A DNA stretch of 64,000 nucleotides from positions 25,944,401-26,008,400 of the forward strand of contig CM049317.1 of the NCBI GenBank assembly GCA_026874595.1, given 5' to 3'. Under the pieces are notes generated by a model. It was not told the origin of the DNA and ran no database searches. It saw only the letters and a list, made by a program, of their open reading frames with translations. Source of the DNA: Sipunculus nudus. Taxonomy: Eukaryota; Annelida; Sipuncula; Golfingiida; Sipunculidae. A program made the position numbers and the translations under genes. The stretch's first letter is position 1. Each line of letters begins with the position of its first letter. Shown here piece by piece: positions 12,840 through 26,200 of this stretch.

Positions 12840-13405
12840 GTTTTGTACGGACCTCCCAGAATGTCAAGTTAGAAGATTGCAAGTCCAATGGTTACGATTT
12901 GTGCCTTGTTAAGGGGCGTCCGCATCTTTGAAGATCTGAAGATCTAAAAAAAAAAGAATTTAAAGAAATTTTGAAAAATCCAGTTGGTGCCATTAGTCTA
13001 CAGGAACTGATGAAACACCTCACGATTAATCTGCATGTAAAGAATCATGGTGATGAATGTATGAGTTCAGAAACTGAAGATTTTTGTTTTCAATTTTTTA
13101 TTATACTATGGGTACTCACAGGCCCTATAGCTGAAAGGATATGGGTAATAGAGGCTTAACTTTAAGTTTCCTAGGAAACTTTTTATGGACCTCCCTGAAT
13201 GTCAAGTTAGAAGATTGCAGGTCCAATGGTTACGATTTTTGCCTGGTAAAGGACGACCGCATCTTTGAAGGTCTCAAAAAGGGGAATAAATGCGTAAAAA
13301 TTAGAAAAAAAATTAGTCGGCGCCACCAGTCTGCAGGAACTGACGAAACACTGAATGATGAATATGCATGCAAAGAATGTTCATGCAAAGATGTTCAATG
13401 CATTA
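12840..13405 (+). repeat. Direct duplication of an about 220-bp segment
   Basis: Two related copies, about 12,842-13,065 and 13,178-13,405, share gaatgtcaagttagaagatt followed by near-identical sequence (tccaatggttacgat, then caggaactga.gaaacac). The second copy keeps an open frame (13,141-13,581) while the first is broken by stops. The encoded peptide (NVKLEDC.SNGYD) is not recognised and may be transposon-derived. Confidence 0.6.
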
Positions 13406-13483
13406 GTGCACAAACCGGCATATGGTCCCACAAAGTACGGCAAAGACATAGGCCGTCTTGGCGAAACACCCGCCACCAATCGA

Positions 13484-13587
13484 GAGCACAGGGGCGTAGC
13501 CAAGGGGGGGCCGCAGGGTGCCATGCCCCCCCCCCGGCCACTCGTAACCAGGATTCGCCGTCATTTCGATATTTCACTTAATTTAAT

Positions 13588-13633
<46 letters not shown>

Positions 13634-14530
13634 GCATTAATATAGTGGCGGATATATGCTATCAGTGGCGGATCCAGAGGGGACGCCTTCGGCGCGCAGC
13701 CCCCCGTAGAGCTGCAATATCTATCATTTTATCATATTTTCGATTTTAGTGATTAATTTTCGTTTTCCATGTTTCTTATGATTATTAAGGAATTAGACTT
13801 TATTTAAGTTATCTGCAGTTACAATTACTTTCAAATTTATTTACTGAGTATAAGGATATTTATTAACAGCTGCAGAACAACTGCAGATCGATCGAGCACC
13901 GGGCCCTGGTTTGGATCGACCGTGAACAATCTTACGGCTCCTCTGGTGATACCGGTACTCAAACTCGCAATCTGTGTTGAGCTCTTAGGAGTCCCGTGTG
14001 CTGTCGAGACCACGGAACCCGGTAAAATGCAAAGTCTAACATAATAATTCAGTTTATCAGTTATTTCACCACGGGAATTACATTTAATAGATAATATTTT
14101 GATAGTTACAGACGTTATTGCGCTCTTGCACCATTGACTCGTTTGAAAGCGATTGAAATTTTATATCGTAATTTTGAAGAAATATTAAATATTGAACCTC
14201 TCAACAGTTTGACTACATAACGCAATGACATAAGGGAACAGTTTTTCAGGAACAGGAAACCCTGATTTTTCTGGTGAAAATTGCCTCAAAATGTCCTCTT
14301 TATATTGTATATTCAAAAATTTCCCAATATGTGAGAAAAACCTCCCCATGTATCTGTAACTAACCTTAATTACACCATGGTTCATAATTGAAAATAAAAA
14401 AATATATATTTTCATACACGAAAATATATAAAGTATAGTAAAAATTTACATCGGAGGGTAACACTACCTTGTATATATAACCGTATGCCAATTGCCCATA
14501 CATGCAAATTAGCGCCCCCCCGCCACTACA
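13484..14530. mobile_element. Nested non-autonomous DNA transposon debris (hAT-like ends)
   Basis: caggggcgtagccaaggggg at about 13,484 and cagtggcggatccagagggg at about 13,664 resemble the G-rich terminal inverted repeats of hAT-type elements. A cccccccgccactac end lies near 14,514-14,529, an approximate inverse of the second. A (TA)n tract (13,592-13,628) lies between. I could not confirm 8-bp target duplications, so element limits are approximate. No transposase frame is present. Confidence 0.4.
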
Positions 14531-14939
14531 TTAATTTAACATTAGATACATACACCACCTTTTTATCATAGCTATATAAAAAAGGATTTTAATCCATTAT
14601 CAGGTATCCTATGGTTATTATGATTAAATAAATCTTAACAGTGCTAAGGAGATTGATCATAAGTGTTTATATAACACTTAAAGCAAATACGAGTGGTTTC
14701 ATGGTTCATCAAAGAGAAAACTAGTTTGCTTATGCGCCTGGTCAAATGTTATTGGGCTAGAATGAACGTAGGAGAATAGCAGGTTTACTCTGCAATTAAC
14801 ACTTAATTATTAGTAATGTTTCGGAAGGAATTTACCTGAACCTTCTGGGTTTATTTAAAATACATCTTATATACAAAGAGCGGGGATTATTCATTAGTTT
14901 TATTCTCAAGGGCCAGATGGCAGCACCAGTTTAACAGAT

Positions 14940-15180
14940 CTAGTTAGAGCCCTGCGCGGTCTGGAATTTCGAGCCCGCACCCGCCATGAAAAACAAACTT
15001 TTTGCCATCAACCGCCCTGCCCCGCAGTTAAGAAAAACCCGCCCAACACCGCTCCGCACCTATAAAAAATATATAGCCCCGCAACCGCCCCGCAGGTTAA
15101 GCTTTCAGCCCACATCTGCCCCGCCCGCAGTTTTACCAAGAAAGTCAGCCGCATTCAACCCGCAAATAAAAACAAGGGAC
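14940..15180. mobile_element. CCCGC-rich repeat, possible hAT-like end
   Basis: gccctgcgcggtctggaatt is followed by many cccgc / ccccgc motifs over about 230 bp in an otherwise AT-rich region. Such clustered short subterminal motifs occur at ends of hAT-type transposons. A minus-strand stretch near 15,830-15,990 keeps a CxxH-type fragment that could be transposase remnant, but this is weak. The frame at 14,986-15,288 is a product of the repeat, not a gene. Confidence 0.35.
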
Positions 15181-15199
15181 AACCAAAAAGGTAGCCGAC

Positions 15200-16830
15200 T
15201 AAAGAAAAATAAAATTTATTTTCATTTATTTATAATTAATGACCATCTTTTGAAGCAGACAGCATCACCATGTTTGTTGATGGTATGAACGTTTCAGTTT
15301 TTTTCGCTGGTAAGGACAGAGTGTCACTTGCACAAAATTAAGGATTTTTATTTTATTTTTAAAAATGTTTTAAAAATTATTTGCTGGAACGTAAGTGATA
15401 TTGTTAGACACACTAATCAAATGCTGCCTTTGTGTTTCCTTTAAATATTTCAGGCAATCATAAATTCAACCAATTCAAATGTTTAGCTACCAAAATTTAC
15501 ATAATTAAAGTGTAAACATATTTACGCTGCATATGTTGCCATACACGATAATATAAAATAGAATTCAACCATGAAGCAATCAATTTCTATAAAGTACATA
15601 TACTTAAGACTAGTATGTTACACTGCTGGTCACCAGCTGCACTGCTTGGAGGACAGTATTTGCTCACCAAAGTTCACATCTTTTATTAAACAAACAGATA
15701 ATCCTGATCAGTGAGGATCAGCTATAATGGGAGTCAACTCTATTTCATGGTCTCAAATGAGCATCATGCTCTTTATCTCATTCTGCTTTGCCAATGCATT
15801 CATCTAAACTTACCAGTGCTTTTTGGCTCATCCACGATGAGCACACCTCAGTCTTTGTGAGTTGTGGATTAAAGCTATATCCAGCTGTTGACAGAGCCAG
15901 ATGCAATCTATGCATGCAGTGAGTATTTTAAGATCACTGGTGCAGGTAATACTCCTGGTGCTCTACTCTGAACAATGTTATGTAATAACTGTGACCGGCC
16001 ACAACCGCCAAATATAATCTTTAAGAAAAATGTTGTTCACTTTGCGTCGTTTTCAACATTTTATCACCGCTTAAATATTATTCAGCTTGTATAAGGATCG
16101 GGTCACCACGTTGGTATAATTTATTAAACAACCACTTAATATATTTAAACAGGCTTGGACAAAATATACTCTTTAACAAGTGACTTTGTTTCTTTTTAGG
16201 CTTTCATGGCCTCGACACGCATGTTTTGTTTTGTGCGATTCATTGTCGCAGGTCAATTCAAATCCAAATTGACCCAGATGACCATTATTATGCTTCTAAA
16301 GGAATTTCACTCCCTGAAGGGGAAGTAATTTTTTTTAAATTAAAGCGCTATACATAGACCACATTACTACGCTTTCAATGCCAGGGTTTTTCAGTTAAAT
16401 CAACAAGAGAAACGGAGAATGGAGAATGGAGAATGAGAAGGTCGTAACATATATTACTAGATTGGCTCTAAGGTCTGTCACTAAGACTATATTTCGCAGG
16501 CCGAAAGGCAAAACGAATCAAGCTGAAAGGTTCAAGCTTCAGAAGTCATAATATGTGAATTCTCTAAAGTTTTATGTTCACTCGTAATGATGCCTATCTC
16601 AGTAGCTTGCTACAAATAAAAGTGCTTTTGTTTTTCAATTTTGGCTCGATTCTTACTCTTACAGATAACTCTTAAGTGTTCAGTGCACTCAACTTTATGT
16701 TCTTAAGTGTGACAAGTTAGCTATAATGACATAATATATTTTATAGCATGCAATTATTTGGCCTCATAAAAAGTTAAGTACTATCGACTTGCTGTCAGGC
16801 TCGTTATAAATATTTTAATGTTTCTGTTTC
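15200..16830. other. No gene seen
   Basis: AT-rich, with only short frames. Possibly old transposon sequence linked to the CCCGC-rich end at 14.94 kb. Confidence 0.35.
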
Positions 16831-16835
16831 TGCAG

Positions 16836-17061
16836 AACATGTTACCAAAGGTGAAATGATCAATATTGACAGTGTCTTGATCAATGACTTCGTTCTAGCG
16901 ATCAAAACACTCAGCGCGACAACAGTTCACCAAACCCTAAAGTTTTATCGGGCTATAAATCAGAGTTGTAATGATAAGATACACGTTTCTACTAGCTTAA
17001 TCATTCTTCGAACACTGGTCCGCTTCTCACATTGTACATGTGTTTCCTCTGAACTTAATAG
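16836..17061 (+). CDS. Possible internal exon of unknown function
   Basis: A 226-bp frame lies between a good acceptor (TTTCTGCAG) and a perfect donor (AATAG|GTGAGT). It enters in phase 1 and leaves in phase 2, and has no stop across its 75 codons. The peptide (starting HVTKGEMINIDSVLINDF) has no recognised domain. No neighbouring exon could be joined to it. Confidence 0.3.
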
Positions 17062-17099
17062 GTGAGTATTCATTTGTTCCCTATAAATACTGTATATTT

Positions 17100-18340
17100 A
17101 AATACGTTTTCATCAGGATGCCGAAAATTTTTTTTTATCAGAGTCTACGTACACATCATTTTCTGTTTGGGCACGATCTGTACACCGTGTCCATTTAGAG
17201 TAAGAAAGTATTTTGCAGATACCCTCAGCTCCAAGTTATTTAGTGTTTACTTTCAATTGAAAATGGCTCGATACTGATAACATGCTATTTCACTGTAACG
17301 CATACTGTGATGAAAATAATGTCTGTTGAGCAATAAATTAAACCAACAAAACGAAACCTATTTATCGGTTTGCTGTTTGTTAACCGGGAGCAAATCCACC
17401 ACGGATATAAACAAGAGGGTCCGCATTCCCGGTAACTCTATATATACCAGAATTTTATATTGGTAGAGTATCCAGTTTTAGATAAGGCAACTCATTTATT
17501 TTCACACATGCTTTCGAAGTGCCTAATGTTCGTCGTCTGTTGGTGATACGATCGGGTAGAAAGGTGTTTATATGTAGTAAATAAGTTAATAATGCAAGAT
17601 ACAGTGTATTTACAATTTGATTGGCTATAAGTAATGCATTAAACATGATACTGTGTGTCGGCGTGGTATACAGCAATGCACATTACAGTAATCAGCAATG
17701 CATCGGATCTACATATATGCGCACATCATTAAAATTATGACGTCACACCAAAGATTCTTTGGGGCAAGGTGCTGCGAAATTCCAATCGCAGCCATGCAAA
17801 AGTCGTCTGTAAAACACCATAAATCGTTCGAAGGCATAACACGAGTCGAATACTGATTTCTTCTGTCTCTGTGAAATAGTGAGAGGTAAACTTTCAAAAT
17901 GCTTCGTCCTGAACATGAGTTGTTTCTCCGGATACGACCATCGGACCCGTTAGGTGTTCCAACCTAAGTCGCCACTATGTAAAGTTATAATAAAAATAAG
18001 TAAGTGGCATGACGCATGCATAACTTAATAAAGTACAATATACCTTGTTCACCGAGAGATCCGTGACTTGTGTCTAATATGGATCATGTGGGCATACATG
18101 CAAAATCGCGGAATTTCCTGAGTTGCACGTTCCGTACTACACGGTTCCGCGCCGACACACGGCATATTAGGTTTTATGTTACTTAATATCCAATAAGTAT
18201 GTAAACAGGGCTTACTCTTCCTCTTACTCATAACATGTATGCATATATGTATGTATATGCCTTTAAAGGACGAAGAGCAATCAACAACCCCTTATTTTCA
18301 TTATTGTTGTAGAGTTTCTTACTTTTGTTTCGCGAAGCAA
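17100..18340. other. No gene seen
   Basis: Short frames on both strands with no domain, splice context or repeat structure that I could support. Confidence 0.4.
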
Positions 18341-18529
18341 CTAATATTTGGTAAAGATATTGTTCAAAGGAATAAAACGACAGAACATAAAGAGAATTAA
18401 ATACAGCGAGGTGAGCGAGATATTCGTCCTGCAAAGTAAACAGCAAAATATAAGGCCTTTATTAAGGCGTACGGTCATATGGGCCACCGTAGATATGGGT
18501 TTTAATCTAATCCAAAATAACTGTATAGT

Positions 18530-19035
18530 ATGTTTCCAAACACCCAGTGGATTTCCAATGGATAAAGTAAAACAATGAAGCTAGTATAGTTTCTTATATA
18601 TGGAAAACAGATGAAAACTGTTCCCGAGACATTTTATTTCGATTTTAACACCTCTGTGTGCATAGTAGAATTTGAAGAAAGATCTCATGTATTTTCTAAA
18701 ATTAATATAGCTACCCCTTGACACATAAACATTTTAGTTCTGGTTTAGCCCAACCATTCAAGATGCGGTTGAATAACACATACCATTCTCAAATGAAAAG
18801 TACAGTCCACAATAACTTTTTTGGAGTAGGTTACTTAACCATTCGTATATCAGGCTTACATGACCTTGCAAAACGTCATATTCATTTTGATGTGTACTGC
18901 TATGTGTACTTCTATAATGAGAGTCTCTATTTGTCCATTTGATGGTCCATTAACAACAGTAGTATAATGCTCATATCTGTTAACTGTAGTCATACGTCGA
19001 GGTAAAACCTTTATGTGAGGTCAGATTGGCAAAAG
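18530..19035. mobile_element. About 0.5-kb insertion in the 5' flank of the CARD gene
   Basis: In unit B the homologous flank runs straight from aaactgtataactgtatgtt into the ttatcttacatcgg sequence (about 37,895-37,930). In unit A these are separated by about 510 bp. The insert has no coding signal. No clear terminal repeats were seen, so its class is unknown. Confidence 0.45.
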
Positions 19036-19539
19036 TATATGTATGTTATCTTACACCGGAGGCGTACCAACCCGTCCCAAACGACATGAATGTATTAACA
19101 CTGAAAGAAAAACAGCATTTTACAACCATTCATCAAACCATTAACGGAAATTCCTACACGCCGACAAGCGTTCAAAGATAAGACCTGCCAGGTGTACCGT
19201 CATAAAATAATATTTATTTGTCGACAGAATACCAACCAAGGAATGTCTACTACCCTGTTGGATAGCAGCTAGCGATGACACAGACGTTCATTATGTTCTG
19301 CCATTAGTGTGTATATAAAGCTTATACTTAGTCTTGATATCGCTGCATTACCTATTTTACATTAAAATCCGCCAAATATAAAGAAAACGGAAAGCTCAAA
19401 GATCGAAGTATAAATGTCTGTGTGTGAAAAATTTAAGTATATTCAATCCTATTCTATAGGAGATAAAATTATGGATAATCTACAAGACCGAATAAAAAAA
19501 AGACTATATTAAGATATAATCTGAATGTTTTAGATAAAA

Positions 19540-20039
19540 ATGGACAAGAAGAAGTTACAGCTCATCACCACTAGCGTAGCTTACCTTCAGGCGCACCTTG
19601 ACCCTTCTGACGACTTCATCGAGGCATTATGGGAAGGCGGTACAATCACCTCTGGCGAAGTAATCAAGATAAAAGTAAACCCACATTTTCGGCCATCAGC
19701 TGATATGAAACGCAAAATAAGGCAGTGTACTACCTTGCTTTGTTGTAGTTTAATTCCAAAACATGATGCCAATTATTTTTGAATTTGAACATTTTCTTTC
19801 ATGCAGAATGAACAATCTCGCTGTGGCAGAATCGTGGATCTTGTGTCAATACTTAAGCACAAGAACAGCCGAGCTATAAGTCAGTTTGTCTCTATCAGTG
19901 ACCAGTATGGATTCAAGCCAGTTGCTCAAATGTTCAAAACGGACCAAAAGTCAGGTGACAATTTTTATTCATTGAGGGGGCACTAAGGCTCAATTTTATA
20001 TTATTTTTTTTTTATAAAAAATCATGTTTAGACTGTTTA

Positions 20040-20070
<31 letters not shown>

Positions 20071-20200
20071 CATATCTTTATCTTTGGCATACAAGGAGGC
20101 TATACTGAAGTACAAAATTACTATATATATATTACATTTTCAGAACCATGGATATGCAACTTGAAAAATGAGATCCCTTATCTAAATGTTCCACACAAAA

Positions 20201-20258
<58 letters not shown>

Positions 20259-23200
20259 TATATAATATGATGAAACAAAGTCTTGGGGAAATATACATAC
20301 TAATAATTGTGTTTTGAGCAAAAAAAAATATAAATATATAATAGTAAATTATTACATGATCCATGCAGTAAATGTAAGGAAAACTATCTATCTGTCCATA
20401 GTTATACAGAAATTATGGTTTTGTTTAACGAAATATCACTGAATTTAAAATAGCACTGATCACACACAACAGTATTCTAATATAAAAGATTACAAAATTT
20501 AATTACATAAAAAAACTAAACAGTAAACAGTTCCCTTCCTAATCCTCCCTCCCCCTTCCCCCAGGATAACAGATACACGCACAACCATAACCAAAACACA
20601 CCCAAATCACCAGACATATAAACCACCACAAACTAACCTCCACTTCCCATCTCCATCCTCACTCTCCTCCTACAACCCTGCCCCCCCCAAATAATAGCCA
20701 CGCACACAACCACCACCAAAACACACGGAATCACCAGACATATAATTATCAAGCAAACTAAACCTCCACTCCCCATCCTCATCCTTTTCCTCACTCTCCT
20801 CCTACAAAACAACAAACTCAGGACTCTTCCATCCTTTCTTACTAACAACATCCAGCACTCTGCCCTTCCGCCAACTTCCACACCTATCATCCTCAAACCG
20901 CTGCTCAACATTCATCCAAACAAAATCTGCACACACCAAACTCACCAAACGTACAACACCACACTTAAAACTATTCACCAAATCACATTCAGACGATTCA
21001 CCACCAACATTCTGCACAACGTCAACAAGCGAACGCTTACTCCTAAGAACACATTCTTTCACCTCAATCACACAGCATCTCTCCCATTCAGACTCATTCA
21101 ATCTTTCAATCACCTTTCCGAGAAAATCGTCCACACAGTGAACAAAAGGCAAATCTCGCTTAGCCATTCTCCTACCTTCATTCACACAGTCATTTTCATC
21201 CATTATCAAAAACTTCTCTTTCTCATCATCAAGTTCACTATCAGACACACACACACACACACCGGTAAACAAAACATCTGCTTTCTTCACATTCTCGCAA
21301 TCCTCATTGCTCATGCTCACAACCTTCTTCAAATTCACCACAAGCTCACCATACGTATACACTCGACCTCCATTGCTGAAATTTAGACATCCATCCACAT
21401 TCACACACTTCAACACATGTTTTCGAAAACGCATTTGCACCTCAACCGCACGTCTCCTTCTGTCAACCCTGCATGCACACAACCTTTCATCCACCTCTTT
21501 CTCACTCATCCACAACCCCCCAAACTCATTCAGCTGCACAGTCAAATCCTCTGCTTTCACTCTGTCACGCGTATCCCTTCTTTTCTGCACACACCGTTTC
21601 TCCCTCTTTCTCTACGCTCTTCTTGCACCAACAACAACTCTCCTCTTTCGAAACACACTCAGCTGCTCTTTCACACTACACTCGCTCGCTCGCTCTACAT
21701 GCTCTCTAAACTGATCATCACCCATACTCTGCTCCCTTCCTCGGGTGTCATTCCTTCGAAACATAATGACACCCTCCATCGCACACGTACTTGCATTCGG
21801 TCTTTCACGAATCAGGTAATCTAACATCCCAAAATCTCGTTCGCACCCTACATTCGTCATGGGCACACTAGCAGTCTCACTCACATCAGCATATACTCCA
21901 CCTCGTAGCTGATCTTGAAGCAACCTCTGGGTCTTACTGAAGATTGGAACCAGAAGCAGCTCCAAGACCTGCTGAGTCATATGATCATTCTCACACTGTT
22001 TCACATCATCATACACCCAGTCCTTTCTGACACTGACATCCTCATACAAATATTCCGACCCTTTCATCAAACTACATGCATCCTGAGCCCATGACTGCAA
22101 ACACACCAGTAACCTTTCAAACCTGGTATTCAGTCCACTCATGTGAGTCTCACTCTAAACCACTCTCCACAATGTCCCAGCCAGCAACATGTCGATCAGC
22201 TCCAAAGCACGCATTCCACACACAAACTGCTCCACGCCTAGGTCAGCATGCTTTTCATCAACAGATTATCATCTTTCACGCACTCAAAAAAACTCACACA
22301 ACAAGGGGTAAAGAGCATATACCCCTGCACCATTATGGAACAGTAAATTAAATCTCTTCCCTCTGAATAGTTCAAGGGATACATGTCCCTTCCCATCTCT
22401 CACACACATAAACTCACGAAACCACACAGGCTTTCCTCTCTTCTCATACCCTCTATCTTGCACAGCCTTGCATACCGTTCTGACCATTCGTACAGTTCCA
22501 CTCTCACCCTTCTTAGACCCTTTCGCAACAGCACCCATCGCACTCTCACCAAATATCATGCCACATACACAGAGTCACATTCGCCTGCTCGGCCAAGCCG
22601 ACAATGTAGTGCAGGCCACAAAAAAAAATTATCATTCTTACACATCTCTCACGCTCACTGTCACTCGTCCCATTCCATTCATTTAACACATGCGGCAACA
22701 CATATCTCCTGTAGTCGTACAACAACTCGCAAAACTTCTTACCTGCAGCAGCCCTATCACTCATGGTATTTTTCATGCTAACAATCATGCCCTGCACATG
22801 CTTACACACATCTCCCCCTTTCATGCTAGCCACATCCATCAAAATCTCACGCAGCACACACAACAGGCTTTCAGCATCCACACTAGCAACATCTCTTACA
22901 CCAAGAGTTAGACTTTCACTACCAGCCGATCTCACACCTAAACTTTCATAATGTCTGCCATACTTTGTCTTTCCATCACTCATCAAAGTCACCTTCTCAC
23001 TCTCTATACATTCACTGCATCCGTGCCAGCGCTCTACATTCATACACCATTCTCTCAGCACACATCTCTCTCGGCAATCTATCCACACTCTTTCCCAGAC
23101 CTTCAATCACACATCTCACAATCGACTCACACTTGCTCGCACTCACACCCATACCAATCAGATCCAAATACACTCCTCTGATCTCACTCGTATACATTCC

Positions 23201-26200
23201 TTCCTGAAAACAACGCACACAGTCACTCCGCACAAAATCTTCCATCCTCTCTTCCAACATACACTCATTCTCCAAATCACGCACTCTCTCACTCAGACTT
23301 ACCAGCTTGTCATGCGCACACTCAACACTTTCACAGGCACTCCTCCTGTACCAAAGTGCCTTTCTTGCAGCATCATACTTACTTCTCAGACATGCGTATC
23401 TTTCACACTGTGCTTTCACTTCCACACATGCATCCACATACAGGTCATCAAGCTCACTCTCCAGTCTAAAACACTCACCCTCACATTCACTCAACCTGGC
23501 CTCCAGTTAAAACATTCGACCATCCTTCTCATTCAGCTCATCTGTCAACTCAGCAATCACACCCTCTATCTGGCAAGCTTCTTTCTTAAATTTCTCACGT
23601 CACACACACTCCTTTCTTTCACACTTACATCCATCAACAGCTTCCTCACCATCTCAACCAGCTCCTTCTCCCGCTCTGACATAACCTCCACACTGCTCTC
23701 ACAACATGTCTCTGTCCCCACCCTACCCTCAGAATTACTCTCCCTCATTCCACTCCGCACACACAGACTATACTCCCTCCCCCTCATTCCACCCCCTCCC
23801 ATTCCACTATGCACACACACACACTATCCTCACCCCCCTTCCCCATTCCACTCTGCACACAATCACTATCCCAACTACCCCCCCCCCATTCAACTCCCCG
23901 GTAAATGTAACACACCATTCAAAAACTCATGAGACATACCTTTCTTTCGTGACTTGGTCAGCTCAGACTTACATTTCCCACACCAGTGATGAAATGCACG
24001 CACACTCATCCAGTCGTCCACACACTCATATCCCATCAACCTGCTAAGGCACCTCACAACATGCAACTCGGTCCCAGATTCCATCACACACTCATACACC
24101 TCCATCACCAACCCATTCGTCAATTCATTCTCACTCACACACACAACAGACCCCCCCCCCCCCCCGTCACTAAGACAACTTATCAAATTCTTCGTCAGTC
24201 CCAGTTTCTACGAAAATGGCCGTTGCCAGTCATCCTCTTCATCCTTGCCCGGACATTACAAAAACAAAAAAAAAGGTTACTAAGCTTTGTCATTTTCTTA
24301 AGAGCCTGATTTGCTAAAATGGGCTAACCCTATAGTATCATTTAATGGGGGAAAGGGGGGCCTTTAAACAACTAATAAATACATGAGTGAAATAAATACA
24401 TAAATGAAATAAAGTTAATTAACATTTTATGTTATGAAGCGGTGAAAATATGTGTATACTGATGCACAAACCAAAAAAAATTCTTTTTTCAGACACCTTT
24501 GGTAATGTCAAGACCCATTTGGCAAGCCTATCCATAAACATACTTTGTAACAATGAAAGTTTTGTTTAAATGTTTCCATTCTGTCCACATCTTTTGAAAT
24601 GTATAGGCACTCTTATAAATGGTGGACTGATGTTTCGGACACGGACATTCTGGACTAGGACGTTTCGGACAGACCTTTTTTCAAGGGAACACGTTTCGGA
24701 CAGATCAATATTATTACCAGAAAATGACCTTATGTTATTATAATTTTTAGCGTATCAATGAACCCACATGTTTAATGATATAATATTCATTTGTTTAAAA
24801 AATATGGGGATGAACTGGGGGTTCATTTTGTGGTATTTGTCCTAGTCCGCAACGTCCCTGTCCTAAACGACCTACATTCCTTATAAGCAGTGGTAGATTC
24901 TCAGTAATGTTCTGATTTGACTCAGTATATACATAAGATAACAAGGTTTGTTCCAAAAAACTACAACATTTTTGTTAAAAAAAGTCTCATATAGTCCAGG
25001 ACATCAATTGCTGTAACCCGGCCCTTTTTTGCGATTAAATGTGATGAAATCCCCTAAAAGTTAAACACATTTATAATACTAAAAGGGCTTTCTGATATCA
25101 TGGAGCAGGATAAAAAATCATTTATTTTTTTAAGAAAAAAAAAAGTTTTTCCCCATTAAAATTGATACAGAAACGCAAATATAAATTGATATACTTATTT
25201 TTTTCTACCCATCCCCCAACCTCAAAACATTTAGCCATATTAATAAATAACAAGAACACTTGAAGTTGTTTACATGTCATCAACGCAAAACTTTTATATA
25301 AATGTAAAAGATTTCCTACATGAACTTAGTTCCAGACTCACAAAGAAAATCAATTGTAATTTTCTCATCTCCACAAAATTAAGACATACTATACACACTT
25401 ACTAAATAGAAGTATTAACTTGGAAAAAAAAGGTGAAAACTTACACACCCAGTCATATTTTATAATTAGTGATGATCCGGAAATGTATTAAACGTCATGA
25501 AAAAGGATAATATTCAATATAAAGACAAAATAGATAATCAATATCCCTCCTGACAACAATTTTCTGTGACAAAAAAGACTAATAGCTAAATTAAAACAGG
25601 TCCATATCATGTACACAATACACCATTTATAACCATAGCATTGCTTTTACCCCAATTATCGCCCACTAAAATCCCCTATTATCGTTCACCCAAACAACAC
25701 GCACCCCTTTTACAAATTAATTTTTGTGGCGTTCATAAAACACGCCAGAAAATAAATAAAGTTATTTTTATGCACCATAAGCATATTCCTACATGGAAGC
25801 AATGCTCAAACACTTAAATTTAATTAAAGACGGGAACCTGTGTTTTCCTTTAAAATTGCCGCTTTACATAGCTTATTTGTTTTGAACAACAACAATAACA
25901 ACGGCATCTCTTGAAACAAATATTCTTATTTAAAGGAAGTTTTTCATATTTAGGGGTTTATTTTACATATCAGGGCACACATGTTTTATATATGTTGTCA
26001 GATGGGGCTTAATTATGGGCAAGATCAAAAGTTCCTACTCACCGAGGGCATCCTGGCTTCAGGGCAGCTGGTCTTCACAGCGGACTTTTGACAGTTGGTT
26101 TTTAAATGGCTCGGGGTGCCCAGGTTATTTACGTATCATAAAATAAAAATCGCTAAACTTATTAAAAGTACACCCCATGAGCAACATTTTCTGATGAGAT

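Noticed and set aside
14986-15288. 100-codon Pro/Arg-rich frame
   Set aside because: Made by the CCCGC-rich repeat motifs, likely a transposon end.
18348-18942. Plus-strand frames before the CARD gene
   Set aside because: The first is not conserved as protein in unit B although the DNA is; the second lies in the unit A-specific insertion.
21307-21824. Overlapping plus-strand frames rich in Ser, Thr, His and Leu (also 22,383-24,309)
   Set aside because: They are antisense to the transposase gene. The plus strand lacks G, which removes many stop codons by composition alone.
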